DNA of 64,000 nucleotides from contig VTPC01000034.1 in NCBI GenBank assembly GCA_011009095.1, positions 28,699-92,698 of the forward strand, written 5' to 3'. The notes under the pieces were generated by a model. The model searched no databases. It was not told the origin of the DNA and was given only the letters and a program-made list of their open reading frames with translations. Positions 36,368 through 48,520 of the stretch are shown here, piece by piece; within the stretch, counting starts at the first letter, position 1; the number at the start of each line of letters is the position of its first letter. A program made the position numbers and the translations under genes. Source of the DNA: Ignelater luminosus (taxonomy: Eukaryota; Arthropoda; Insecta; Coleoptera; Elateridae).

Positions 36368-39300
36368 GTAAGGTAATATTGAGAATAGCAGACAAACCTA
36401 TAAATCTTACTGGCAAAACATGGAAAGTTAAATGTTAAAAACTACAATTATTATGCAATTTTGCAAAAAGAGAAAAAGGAAAATTTTGTCTGGCTCATCA
36501 CTAAAATAAAGAAAAATAATATCCATGCAATTCTGTCTCATACAGAAAGAAAAAACCAAGACAAAAAGTCTTCTTTGTTTAGAGATTTTCCCAAAAGTAT
36601 GAAACATGGAAAGGAACTTCTTATTTAGTGTCAATGAGTTTTATCTGATTTCACTACGTGCCAAAATAACCTTTTGCAATAAACTATACAATTAAGAAAC
36701 AATTTTAATAAAAATAGTACCATTTACACAGAAATTCTAAATATGGCCAGTTATTTTGAAAGATTGATGTCAGTGTAAGTGGAAAAGTATAAAAATCAAA
36801 AACAAAGTGGATATAATGACAAAATTAATTCAAACTACGTTAAACGGATCAACTTTCCAAGAATGTGTTTTTCTAGTAAGTGGAGGATATATCATTTAAC
36901 TAATAGAACTGGAAAAGCTACTGTAATTAATAGAAGTATTTGTGGTTTTACAGATTTATTAGATCATTTTACGAAACCTCATCGAAAAAATCTTTTATAT
37001 ATAAATTATACGGTTTTTAAAGTTGATGTTTCTGACAAATTACAATAATTAATTATTGAGTATATACTACAGCCTCTTATTCATATTACAAACTTGATAT
37101 TATTGAAAAATAATACTACTTAATAAAATTGTTAACAATCTCTAATTACATAAAGATTAATACCTTACAAAGTTGAGGTAATAAATTCATTCAGGATTTT
37201 ATATATTTATAACAGTTTTTTTAGAAAAAAAAATAATTAAATAATGTCATTGTGTTTTTTTTTTCTTTTTGCTCTTTCTTCTAAAACAGTATATTTTATC
37301 TATCTTTTAAGATCTGGAAGAACACAACAGCTGTTGCAATTTTCTAGTACCGTTTAGGATTTCTGTAATCTTTCTAAATTTGCTATTAAAGCCTGGAATA
37401 TAAAAAGAAATTAGATAAGAGTTTGAATTAAAGTGACATACTTTGATATAAATCAGTCAAGTGATAGTAATTTGGACTTTTCTGTAAAACAGTTAAAACT
37501 AGTCAATATAGGTAGGTATATACATCTAAGAAGGACCATTGTTGTAATGGATTTCATATTGTAAAATCTTTACCATTACTTTGAATGCAATTTTGTTTTG
37601 CCCTATCATTAAAGTAATTATCAGAAATCTCAGCTCGCATAACATATAATTCAAGAAATCCCAGTTCTAGATTGTCTGTAAAATTGTAGTGCTTGTAGAC
37701 AATTGAAGAGACACTTTCGCATATGGTACTTAAAAATGCTATATCACCCAACATACGTACTGAACGAGTTATCTAGGAAGCGCAGTTGTCAAATAATCCT
37801 AACTATTAAAATACTTGTGCATCAGCATATAAAAAGATTTGCCTTGTGAAGAGTTTCAAGAGTGGTTACGTTTCAAATAATATTTATTCGATATTATGTT
37901 TAACGATATAAATACAGGCTGTTGTTATTTGTATAAATATCAAACAAAAAGATGTCAGAAGGACTACCTTTATGTCCTCAATTATACAGAGTATCCCATT
38001 TAAGCACGCTATACCGACTTTTTGTTTTCTAATGTTATAATCTGCCTTTATTGTCTTTAACTTAAATTGAAATCTGTCATACCTGTCTCGGGCAGTCTCG
38101 GTTATTGTCTATTCTCTCATTGAATAGATATATCTTGATATGTGGACGATTACCTAACCTAAGCAAAATTTTATATAAAGTAAGTATAATAATTCATTTA
38201 GCTTCAGAAGAGATATAGAAATGATACAGACATTCTTACCAAATATGTCTTCTTAGCATTTACTTTTTTTATGAATGGCAGGAAAAAAACAGAATTTGAC
38301 ACCTTTAAATACAAACAATACTGACTTCAATTTCATTAGTTGCAATGGAAGTCTAAGCAAGAATAAAGGTATGGAATCGTGCGTTGAATTGATCTGTTCT
38401 CGGCCCTAAAAGAAAAGAGTCAGAATTGATAAGAGAAAGAAGAACAAAAAGAATAAATTTAAATTTTCAGATTGCCAGAAAGACAAATTTTCCATAAGTA
38501 ATCTTCCAAAGAGTGAGCAAAATATTGCTACAAATAAAGTGTGTGATTGTTTTGTAAATATCTATTCAGTAAATTGCCAGCATTAAATAAATGTATGTAA
38601 ACTGCAAAGTTTAATCCAGAAGAAACCCAACTCTTACTAGGTACTATTCGGCGACACTATCTTATTAAGTCCAAGACTAATGACGGCCACTGAAAGCTTT
38701 TTCATTTAAAACTTGTCAATTTTTCAATACAGTTTTATTTTCTAACAATAAGTCCCTTGACATTCTTATCGTCTGTTACCTTAAAACGTAATGCCGATAC
38801 GAATAGTAAGAAAAAACAAATTTAGAAGTTACTCTAATATTTTCTGTCAGGAAGATTGTTACGCTGATGTAGGAAGTTTCGGGAAAGTTGACAAACTCAG
38901 TGGAAGTAGTAGTAGAATGTAAGAGGAACTCGAGTGAAGTCTATACTTGGAAGTCAGTATACTGATCAGTTGAATATCTACTTGCAAAGTAGTTATAATG
39001 ACTGCCTGCTTTGATTGAAATTGAAAGGAGTAATTACAAGGGAAATCCGACAAAAAAGATGGAGGACCTATGATTATGAACAGAATATGTCTGCAATAAT
39101 GAAAAAAATACCTCAATAAAAAAAAAACCCTGAAGAAATCGGTGATATTTTATTTTTCAAACCTATCGCTCTTGGATTATAATCTAGTAAACCTAAAGCA
39201 AAATGATTTCTCTACATTTAAGTGAAATGAATAAACATGAAACAGTGAAGAATTGAGATCTAAATTGGCATTACTGTGTTTTTTACATAAGGATAAGTAT

Positions 39301-39660
39301 AATTCCAACCCCCATCCATATTATAAAATCCAGTAACTACCATTTACAATTGACGGCTTTGTCATTTAGTCTATCATATAATAAAAATAATAATTGAAAA
39401 TAAACAAACCAGAGTTACCAGAAGTCATAAACATTTTCTTCATACTTCAGTTTTTATGTTCCAGAGGTTCAAGTTAATTCATGCCTGGCTTTTGCAATAA
39501 TAAATTCTGTCAATACAGAAGTGGGCAACATTTGGACTTTCAACTTGGTTCTTTTATAGGACAGGGTTTCTCTACATGCTTTGGACTTGTCATTCCACGT
39601 TAGATTAGACAGATTCTCACTTGGATGTTTGCAATTCTTTTAAAACCAGATAATCAAGGT
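36368..39660. other. AT-rich, no supported gene
   Basis: A tiny ATG frame at 36743 (MASYFERLMS) runs into GTAAGTGG at 36775, and an 89-codon frame follows (36779-37048) without known motif; this is not enough to call an exon. TACAGAGTATCCCATTT at about 37985 resembles terminal strings of some insect repeats, but is unsupported by a partner. Confidence 0.4.
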
Positions 39661-40275
39661 CATCAATTAATTTAGTTTGGTCAAACTTGGTTTAGAGTGT
39701 CTATGGGAGCTCCTGTAAAATTCATGGAGTTGCTTGTATGGCAAGGTTTTTAAACCAAAGGTTGGTAGAAAATTAACACATAACGTTACTGAATAAATGC
39801 TATAGACCTTTAAAAACTGAAGATGCGTAAAGAGTTTATTTGAATCAAGAAACCCTCGACTAAAGAATCTTTTTTTTTGTACAAAAGGGTTAACAGAAGA
39901 AGCAATGCTACTGATCTTGTGTCCAAAACCATTACCCAGAACTTTTTGAATTTGTGTAGGCACCTGAAAGTTATAGACCCTTACATTCAGTACCCAATGG
40001 CAAGAATCCACTATGTGGAGCCCTGGATACAATGTTATTCCAAACCTTTACAGATTATTACAGACCGGGTTAGAGCCCTGAGTGAACTAAAACTCTCAAG
40101 CTCAGTCCAACTGGAATAAACTAGACACGATCCGAAAGAACTTGATAACATTCTTAATTGGGTCAAAAAACCTAACAGATCCGAAAAGTCCAACTGGCCG
40201 AAAAACACAAGCAGCCTAATCTGCCCGAGAAGCACGATCAGACCCGAATAAAAGAGAAAAGTTCGGTACACTTTT
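39660..40275. other. Block of overlapping open frames on both strands, unknown
   Basis: Minus 39667-40032 (121 codons), plus 39877-40119 (80 codons) and minus 40035-40271 (78 codons) overlap in a block less AT-rich than its flanks. None shows a domain. The 40.14-40.27 kb part is made of imperfect CCGAA/TTCGG repeats, which keeps frames open. Most likely an old repeat rather than a gene. Confidence 0.35.
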
Positions 40276-43200
40276 TAGCTAAAGAGTTTTGTTATTCCTC
40301 ATATACAAAGATTACCAATTAATAATTTTAGAGATATGGTATTGCATGATTAGGTCCGCCCAAGACAATCCGAAACTGCATGTCTAAAATCAATATTGCA
40401 GTACGAGGCAATAGACATCACAATTCTTTGCAAAACTTAAAAAATTCTTTGAGAATTATAATGAAAAAATGGACAAGTACATAATAACCAAATGTAATTT
40501 TCAAAGAGAGCCAGAAAGCTCAAACAGGTCACGATGATGATTTAATTGATTCATTAAAGAAAGTCTAGAAAACTTATAGAATACCTTTTTAATGTGTTGT
40601 AGGAGCGTTCAAATATTGAAATTAAAATCCATAAATGACACTTTTTGAGATTTTCAAACATAGTAATTATCGTTACGTAGTTATCTAATTATCAAAAGTT
40701 TATTGCTTATTAAGAATGATATGCTTAAGAAAAGTGTGTATTAATTAAAAAGTGCATTTAGTTAAATGATCTCATCACAATCATTACCATTTAATATCTA
40801 TCTATAAGATTCAAAATTATAGTGTGTGACAATAGTTAAGACAGTAAAAACTTTATACCACAATAGGAGTTGACTTTTGCGTACAAATACAAAATCTGGA
40901 TTTGTATATGCGTATAAGATCTAACAATTATTTATAATTTACTTTTTAAAAGAATGTTTCAATTTCCTTTATTTTTCCTTTAATATTCGTTCTAGATAAG
41001 TAACTGCAGAATGAGTATATTGTGTTAGTTAATCTTCTAAATCTAATTCTTTCCCATACATTTTTCCATTTTAGGTAAAAACGGAACTGTTTTATAACCT
41101 AAGTTAGATCTGTAAACATGTATGAACTTGGTGAATCTTATCTATATCAGATTAATCTTAATATATGTAAACATTTTCTTTACGATCATGCACCATGAAG
41201 CCCTTGAATTCTTACAACTTTTTGTTTTTATGTTTGCTATAAAATTCTTCAAATCTTCTGGAGTTTTTGTTTATAATTTATAATCCTTCCGTGAAAAAAA
41301 TACCGAGAGGAAATTGCAAATTTTTTGTAATTAGTGTACGTTATTAATAAATTCAGGTATACAGAAAATTAACTTATAAAATAAAAAACAAAATGATAAT
41401 GATGATAATGATGATAATAATAATAAGAAAGACATGTTGCGTAATTTGGAATCTCAACAATACATAATTTCCGTTAGGTTAAATTCAGCTACCGTCGGAA
41501 AGGACTACTTACAGTTATAGGTATCAAAAACGGATAATTAGGTATAAATGAGGAGAATAAATAAATAAATAAATGAAACTACTTTAGTTTGTCTTAAATA
41601 ATTTTAAATTTAGAAATGTAAAAAATTATATTTGTACGTAATTTAATTTATGCCGGTTTCATGGTGTTGCATGAAGAGTTGTAGTTATATTGTTACTAGA
41701 ATAATAATATATGCACTAACATAAGAGCAAGTTTAAATTTCAAATAATTAAAAGTAATGTTCATATTGCACGATATTAAATTTTAATTCACTGCTATTTA
41801 TTACCGTACAACACTTTAACAATTCAACATGTTCCATCATTTTTATTATTCCGATCGCTATCTTAATGGGGAGGAGATGGCTTTAATAATGTTTTATTTA
41901 ACTTGATAACTTGCAATTATAATTTATTTATAAGATTTTTTAGCTACCTACTTCATTGTTATATTCATTTAGAGCAAAATAGTATTTTATAGATAAAAAA
42001 TATAATACACATTTAAAAGTGAAATAAAACAAATGTATAAAGTCAGTTACTAAATATAGAAGCCTTGAAAAAACGACTAAAAAGCATCAGTATGATGGCT
42101 AAATGTCGTGCCAGAACTTATTTAATTCCCAAGGGTTGCTAAACCGGAAACCATGACTCCTTTAGTTCCTTTTCCTGCCGCAAGAGCGTGCACGGTACAG
42201 GAACGCGAATTTAGAATTTGTTTCATTGTAAAATCAACACACGTTAGTTTTAAGATCTGTTGGAATTTCTTAAGATCTTCTCTTTATTAAATAAACACAA
42301 AACATAACAAACAATAACATAAAGAATGGTTAATCTTGAGCAATTAATATAGTTAGCACGGGTGTATATTGGGTTGCATAATATACAACTTAGGAAGGCT
42401 TAGTTTTCAAATTTTATTATTTATTAATAAATATTTATAATATTTTAATATTTTTTGTTGAGTTCTAACTAAAAATCTCACTGTGAACTTTATCAAATTA
42501 TCTAAGTCACATTCAAACATAAAATGGATTGTTTTAATAAGAAAAATGTAAATTGACATTACTTCACAATGTTTAAAAACTTTTTCAGTATGAATTTAAC
42601 CTAATTTTAATATTGTTCAATTTCCTGATTCAAACACCTGCCTATTACATTGTTTTCTTTAATGTTCAATATTTTATTTGTCAGGAAATCTATAAAATTT
42701 AATATTATTTCCTTCAAGGTTCTAGAAATTATTAAATTGTTACATAATTAATTTTGTTTTTCTAATAATTCTTTAATGAGTTCATTCAAACGTTTGATCT
42801 ATTTTAAAAGAAATTTTTTATATGGAAACTACATGCAGTTTACACCCGTGACTGCAGTTTTACCTTAATGCACCTATCACTGTCAGGTTTCATTGTTTTA
42901 AACTGCAACAAGAGAGAAAATATGTGAACAGTGAAATGCCATAATTCATTTTTCTGTTGTCTTTCATGTCCTCCTTTTGCGGTTTAGGAAAATTTATTAA
43001 TGCAGTCTTTGATTTCTTTTAAGATTTTTTTTTGAAAATTAATTCATTCAGGATATAATTTTTTCTTTGTCAACTGCAAATAAGTTGAAGAGTATTGTTA
43101 TCATGAATTGTATAATAATAATGACTTTTGTGGCAAATTCATGCATTTATATAGTAAAGCCTTTGAGGTTAGAATAAAAGCAATAAAATCTAATCAAGAT

Positions 43201-45800
43201 TTTATTTAAAAAATGTTATGAAAATTGCATGTTAGTGTAACGCCTTTAGGTAGGAATTCATTTGAATATTAAAACATTCTGTCGATATTCCTTAAACGAA
43301 TATTTAACCAAGAAAAATTCTCCTTGAATAATAAAAACGATACTGAAAATATCAATTTTTTGCATATGATTCCGATTTCTTACAGTTACAGTGATTAAAC
43401 TAAAAATTAAAAATTCGAGCTTGGAAGATTCTTTCATCTATGTTTTTTATAATGAAGTTCAAATTTATCCGTGTAATAAAAGTAGGATGAACATGTGCGC
43501 AAGAGGTTTTTATGCTTTATGGTCTTTTTCAGAATAAATTAGAAATATTTTTTGACATTATATTTTCAATAAATCATATTCAAAAAATCTCCTCATTGAG
43601 TATTCATGAAGATTGTGATACGAGATCTACTACATTCGACCATTAATATTTTTTAATGCGGTTGCCCCTTTTTAACCTTATCGAATATTCGTTCTGGCTT
43701 TCTGTAATAAAATGGAGGCGTGGTTAAAGAAATATATTAAGAAAATTTATCGTCTGCCTTAAGTTTTTTGAATAGTTTGGCGATAAAAATAATTAAAAAA
43801 GGAGTTTTTAAAAAAAGGAATATTCGTGTTCCTTTTTTTCTCTGCGTGGTGTAAAAATAAAAAGACAGCAAAAATGTGGAAAATAATAAGGTTTAAAGCC
43901 CTTGTTAAAGCTTAAATATAGCAATTTGTACTTAGTTTGTAAAACAAAAATTGCCACTGAAAAATGAAATGATTATTATGTAGTGGACGTTGTTTGTTTT
44001 AGAATTTTGTAAATCTTTTTGGGGGTATATACTTTTAAAGTAGGTATTGTTTCTATAGAAACATATGTAAATTGGTATTCACATCGTACCTCCAAAAAAT
44101 ATGTTCAAATAACCTCACTTTTGTGTAGTTTTATTATATTCACAAATAAACAAATTTCAATGCTTTAAAATTAGTTTTATTTTTAAACCCAAATGAATAA
44201 AGTACATTTTTTATCTAATTTAAATCTTATAAACACGATTATGACGCTCATTTTTATGTCCTTCATATGAGCACATAATTGTCAACTAATCTTTTTATAA
44301 TTACAGTAATAAAAATAAAATATTTTTAAACTTTTGATGTCTATCTTCAAACGTCGGTTTTTACATAAATGTAATGGTAATTTATAATTTATTAAGTAAC
44401 AAATACATTTTATTTTTTTCTTATTCATTTTTATTTACTAGAAAATTATGAAATTGATACTAAAATTTGCGTGTAATGTTTACAATGTTTGCATGCAATT
44501 TGAACTACAATAGAGGAAACGAAAGCATAGAGTAGCTACACGTGAAACTACCGACGGAAAAAATATCTTTCGGTTTTTCTGTTTAAATTATAAAAGACAA
44601 AAGATGGTTTTTGTTTTTAATATTTTCAACTTGAAAAATTATAATTTTTTTGGAAATTTAATTATTTTAGACTTTAAATAAGAAGAGAAAATATAATAGT
44701 TTTGGAATTATACTGCAGAATTTTTCTATAAAATAAAAAAAAAATGAAAAATTATCAAAACTATTCGTTTTTATTAAATCCAGATATTAATTTTTTTAAA
44801 TAGAGTACTTTGAAATTTTTTAGTTCCAGTCGGTATTCCGCCAAAAAAGATTTCTGGTAAAAGAATATTTAAACATCGAACGACTATTTTAGAGTTTCAG
44901 CTGCTCTTTCCTTTTCACTTGTGTTGTGCTACCAAAAATTTTGATTTCATTGCTATTTGAAAAACCTCATACTACTCTTAAACTGTTGGAGATGTAATGT
45001 ATTTATTATTGTAAATGTCGTACTGCTATAAAGTTAATAAAATTAATTGGACAGACTGTTTGATATCTCTCGGAAATTAAGAAATAAACATTTACACAAC
45101 ATGTTTATTATATATTTTATTAACAGATACGTGTAATATTAATTATAACTGACTCTGTTAATCCAAACAGGAACGTAATTTCAATTTGTGTTCTCAATTT
45201 TTTTCTAACTTCCTAAAATTCACTTTTTAAAGGCACTTCAGAAGAAAGTATTGCGTTCCCGACTAACCAAATTGCAAAAAGATTATATCTGAATTCTTTC
45301 TGTTTAATTTCAGGCAAATATTATACTGAAAATGTCAAGTCTTTATCAATATTTATTAGAGTGTACTTTGTAAAGATGACTAAAGTTAGCTATTGTTTTT
45401 TATGACAATAAGAAGAGAAATTTCAAAAAGAAGTCTTGCAAATCGAAAATATCAAGGTGGAGGAAAGCCGTTGTTGTCTAATACAACCAACTAGATATGC
45501 TTTAATGCCTTTTCCAAGGGCTATACAACAGATTTATTTCTATTACTAATCCTATGTAGATTCTAATAACATTAGTTACAAAAAAAATGTTGCGGGAAAT
45601 ATCAAATTATTACAAAGCGATATTGAAGATCAAAAATTGATCAGAAGTGTAGATGTAGAAAATAACCTTAGTACAACTTCTATTTATAATAAACAAGACA
45701 ACAACCTATAACAATTTATTAAATTAAATTAAATTAAATAAACAGTTCCCAACATTTTGGATTGCCATTACCACAAAGCATATACGGAACAATATAACAA
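40276..45800. other. Long AT-rich stretch, no gene seen
   Basis: More than 5 kb without supported features other than the microsatellite at 41392 and (AAAT)n near 41558. A small GC-rich spot at 42170-42215 (CCTGCCGCAAGAGCGTGCAC) has no long frame. Confidence 0.6.
41392..41430 (+). repeat. GAT/AAT trinucleotide microsatellite
   Basis: Imperfect run of GATAAT and GATGATAAT units ending in (AAT)n. Confidence 0.85.
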
Positions 45801-45829
45801 TAAGTAATGAAAAAAAAAGAAAAACTTGA

Positions 45830-46022
45830 CATGCAATGTATAACAATTGAGATATGGAAACAATACTTCAAACACTTACGAACAGAAAATGGACAATTTG
45901 TGATGGAAAACAAAGATAAAAGCAAACAAGGAATTCTACAAGATATTAAAATAAGAAATCTCCAGTACCAGAGGAAATTCCTTCAGAATTATTTAAAAAC
46001 TTGTTTAAATTAGGGTTTTTGA
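45830..46022 (+). pseudogene. LINE reverse transcriptase relic, 5' part
   Basis: One frame reads IEIWKQYFKHLRTENG, matching the W..YF..L segment found before the polymerase domain in LINE ORF2 proteins. A second frame, from 45950, reads NKKSPVPEEIPSELFKNLFK, matching the (N)NKAPGPDGIPAELLK motif that opens the reverse-transcriptase fingers. The two are in different frames, so a frameshift lies between them. After LFKLGF the similarity stops abruptly. The next LINE motif expected downstream (KKGD...NYRG) appears only at 47.3 kb, so this and the fragment starting at 47253 may be halves of one interrupted copy. No activity is possible. Confidence 0.75.
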
Positions 46023-46144
46023 CCCGAGAAATCAAAAGAACTCTTTAGAAATATGTTGTCTCAAGTCTCAGAAATAGCAGCTCAATCATTCTGAATTTTA
46101 ATTCTAAGAGTGTGAAAACACCTTTACTGCAAAAGCTGGAAGAA

Positions 46145-46181
46145 TAGCAAAATAAGGATTATAAACTTCTGATTAGAGAGG
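46145..46181 (+). repeat. Short segment shared with 3.7 kb
   Basis: TAGCAAAATAAGGATTATAA and the bases after it resemble 3731-3765. One frame reads KDYKLLIREASLTDGRFF. Confidence 0.35.
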
Positions 46182-46660
46182 CTTCGCTGACCGACGGGAG
46201 GTTTTTTGTAATTCAACATATCCCGTAGGCGCGATTTCAACTTATTGTTACCAAGAAATAATGATGCTTTAGAACCGCCATTCCAAATAGTCTAAAATCA
46301 TTTCTATATACTACAGACCGAGGTTAGTCAAACCGTGGAGTCAATTAGTTGAGCCCTGACTAACCTGAAACATCTTTTCTTGAGTTCTAATTAATTTGTT
46401 AACAAAATAAGCATTTTATAACAAAATTGTTTAAAACATTTCAAAGGTAATAAAAATGACGGAATCAGGGCCGCCGAGTACACATGAGTCGCCTTTCAAA
46501 TGTGGCCTTTATGCAAACTTCGAAAAACCTGCCTTTCTTGAAAGTCAACCCTTTAATTAGCCAGATGTCGCCTTCTTTGATTAGCTGTCCCTGTACACCG
46601 AACACCCTACATGCTTATACGTCGTCTCGGTGACCCTGGACAAAACTAACCTGTTTTGAG

Positions 46661-46741
46661 TATCGGAAATTCTCGGGAATCGAGGAAAATTAGTTTCCAA
46701 TCCCGGGAATCAAAGAATGAACAAATACTCAGAAATCCTAG
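46661..46741 (-). repeat. Dispersed repeat copy, GGGAATC-rich, probable transposon end
   Basis: Second copy of the segment at 4469-4547, with CTCGGGAATCGAGGAAAA and TCCCGGGAATCAAAGA. It lies inside the stretch separating the two LINE fragments, which supports the idea that the gap is an insertion of other mobile DNA. Confidence 0.5.
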
Positions 46742-46799
46742 TTCAGATTAATTGCAGAAGATAATTCGAAATATGTTTCTGCTGTATGTAGATGGAGGA

Positions 46800-47250
46800 T
46801 AAATACCATGATGATGACGCTTCAATGTTTTATTTCGTGCCATTCTAGCGGGGGGCCGTTTAGGCTCTTTCTAAACTTTTTCGTCTGGGGTTGTGGAGTA
46901 CTTGGTGGTGGACGTACATACGGACATCGACTGGTGGAGTGCCATTCTTTTCCAATCGCAGGTAATATATGGTGTTTGATGACTGATGTGATGATGGTAG
47001 CGTGATTTATCGGCATCCATATGGCCTCGGTGTAGAGTGCGAAGTGGAGAAGGACGGTGTGTACATTGTTAGATGGTTATTTGTCGGCGGTTCCATGTGT
47101 CGACTAGGATGTTGTATATCTATAGTGGCGAAGTAAAAACAAAGTATCGGTGCTGGTGGTATCCTGATGAACATTAATTTCCGTGGTGATATCCGCGACA
47201 GACTATTGGCTATCGCGGGCGATGATGGTAATGACGACGAATATTACAAA
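46800..47250. other. GC-elevated, GT-rich block of unknown origin
   Basis: Composition changes sharply: the plus strand is rich in GGTGG, GATGATG and GGTG strings. Short open frames exist on both strands (plus 46808-47005, 65 codons; minus 46822-47016, 64 codons, proline-rich near YVRPPPSTPQPQTKKF). No domain is recognised. It ends where the second LINE fragment begins, so it may be part of the insertion that split the LINE. Confidence 0.35.
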
Positions 47251-47252
47251 AA

Positions 47253-48520
47253 TGAAAGAAGGCCTATAAATTGCAATATTTAAAAAAGGAGATAGGAATA
47301 AATGCGAAAACTATCGAGGACTTTGTATAACAAGCAGCTTCAGTCGATTATATGGGAAAGTGCTAATTGATAAGAAAACAAAATAGATGGAAAGATAGGA
47401 GAAGAACAGGCAGGGTACCTACACACCGTTACAGTATGCAAAAAAAAATAAGATCTAGAAAAGGCTTATGATACAGTTCCTATAGAAAGATTATGGAAAG
47501 TACTGAAGGAGATGGAAATTAACAATTAATTAACACACGCAATAAAATGATTATGTGATATAACGTTTTTTTCCCTATAATACCTATCAATGTCAAAATC
47601 TCCTAATTTATGTTGGTTAGAAATAAAATGTGCCTTTTTACGCTTTTTTAGAAAACAACAACTTGCAAGTACTTTGTTAGTATTATAGAAAACAAAAAAC
47701 AAACTATAACGGCAGACCTAAAGTAAAAGTGAGAAACAAAACAAATAAAGGTTTTGAAACAACAAAAATTTGAGATAAAGCTGCTCTACCTTTCAAACTA
47801 TATTTATAACAAACTCTCAAAACGTGGGAAAGAAAATGTGAAAAAATAGGAATCTTGGGCAGAAATGTTCATCTCTACTCTTTATGCTTTGCAGATGATC
47901 AAGTAGTTATAGCAGAAGATAAAAATTTTAAAACTAATATTAAACTAAATTTAATTTTAAAAAAAGAATACATAAAGTTTAATCTTTTGACGATTAGAAG
48001 ATTTAGAGTTAAAAGGGCTCTAAAAATAAAAGGGTGTAGTAAATTTAACTGTCTTATCATTTCAGGCTTAAATACATTAAATTTTGTCTTATGTAACAGT
48101 CATCTAACAAAAAAGACAATAACATTTAATACAAATTCTAATAGTACCAAGCATATCGAGCAAACAACTGAATGATAAAAAAGAGATAAAGAAAAAAGCA
48201 ACACAAATGGAATATTAACAAATATATAGAATAACCAGGAGATACAGAATAAAGAACAAATGAATCAGAAGAAAAATGAGTGTAGGAAGGGACTGTATAG
48301 ATTATATTGACGAGAAAATATTGCTGTGATGGTATGGCCATGTTAGAAGAGCACCTCCCAGTAGATCAATAGACAAAATAGCTAACCGGAGCCCAATAAG
48401 TAAAAAAAAAACAGAGAAGATCTAGAAGATCATGGAAGGGTAAAGTAGATGAAGAAATGGAAAGAAAAAGTTCTGAAGATAAAACTGAAATGATAGAAAT
48501 GTTCTACGATTAATATCAAC
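47253..48520 (+). pseudogene. LINE reverse transcriptase relic, main part
   Basis: ORF2 of a non-LTR retrotransposon, which would reverse-transcribe its own RNA at a nicked target. In order I see KMKEGL*IAIFKKGDRNKCE with NYRGL (motif 1-2), SFSRLYGKVLID, EEQAGYLHTVTV, DLEKAYDTVPIERLWKVL (motif A, from 47452), LKTWERKCEK then GRNVHLYSLCFADDQVVIAED (FADD catalytic box at 47888-47899), and near the 3' end DYIDEKILLW-YGHVRRAPPS with a trailing RRSRRSWKGK block, the usual W.GHV.R...GRR..G segment. Stops and frameshifts are frequent, and about 30 residues are deleted between EEQAG and motif A. The 47.55-47.68 kb part has no similarity and may be inserted. The clade cannot be assigned from memory alone. 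Confidence 0.9.
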
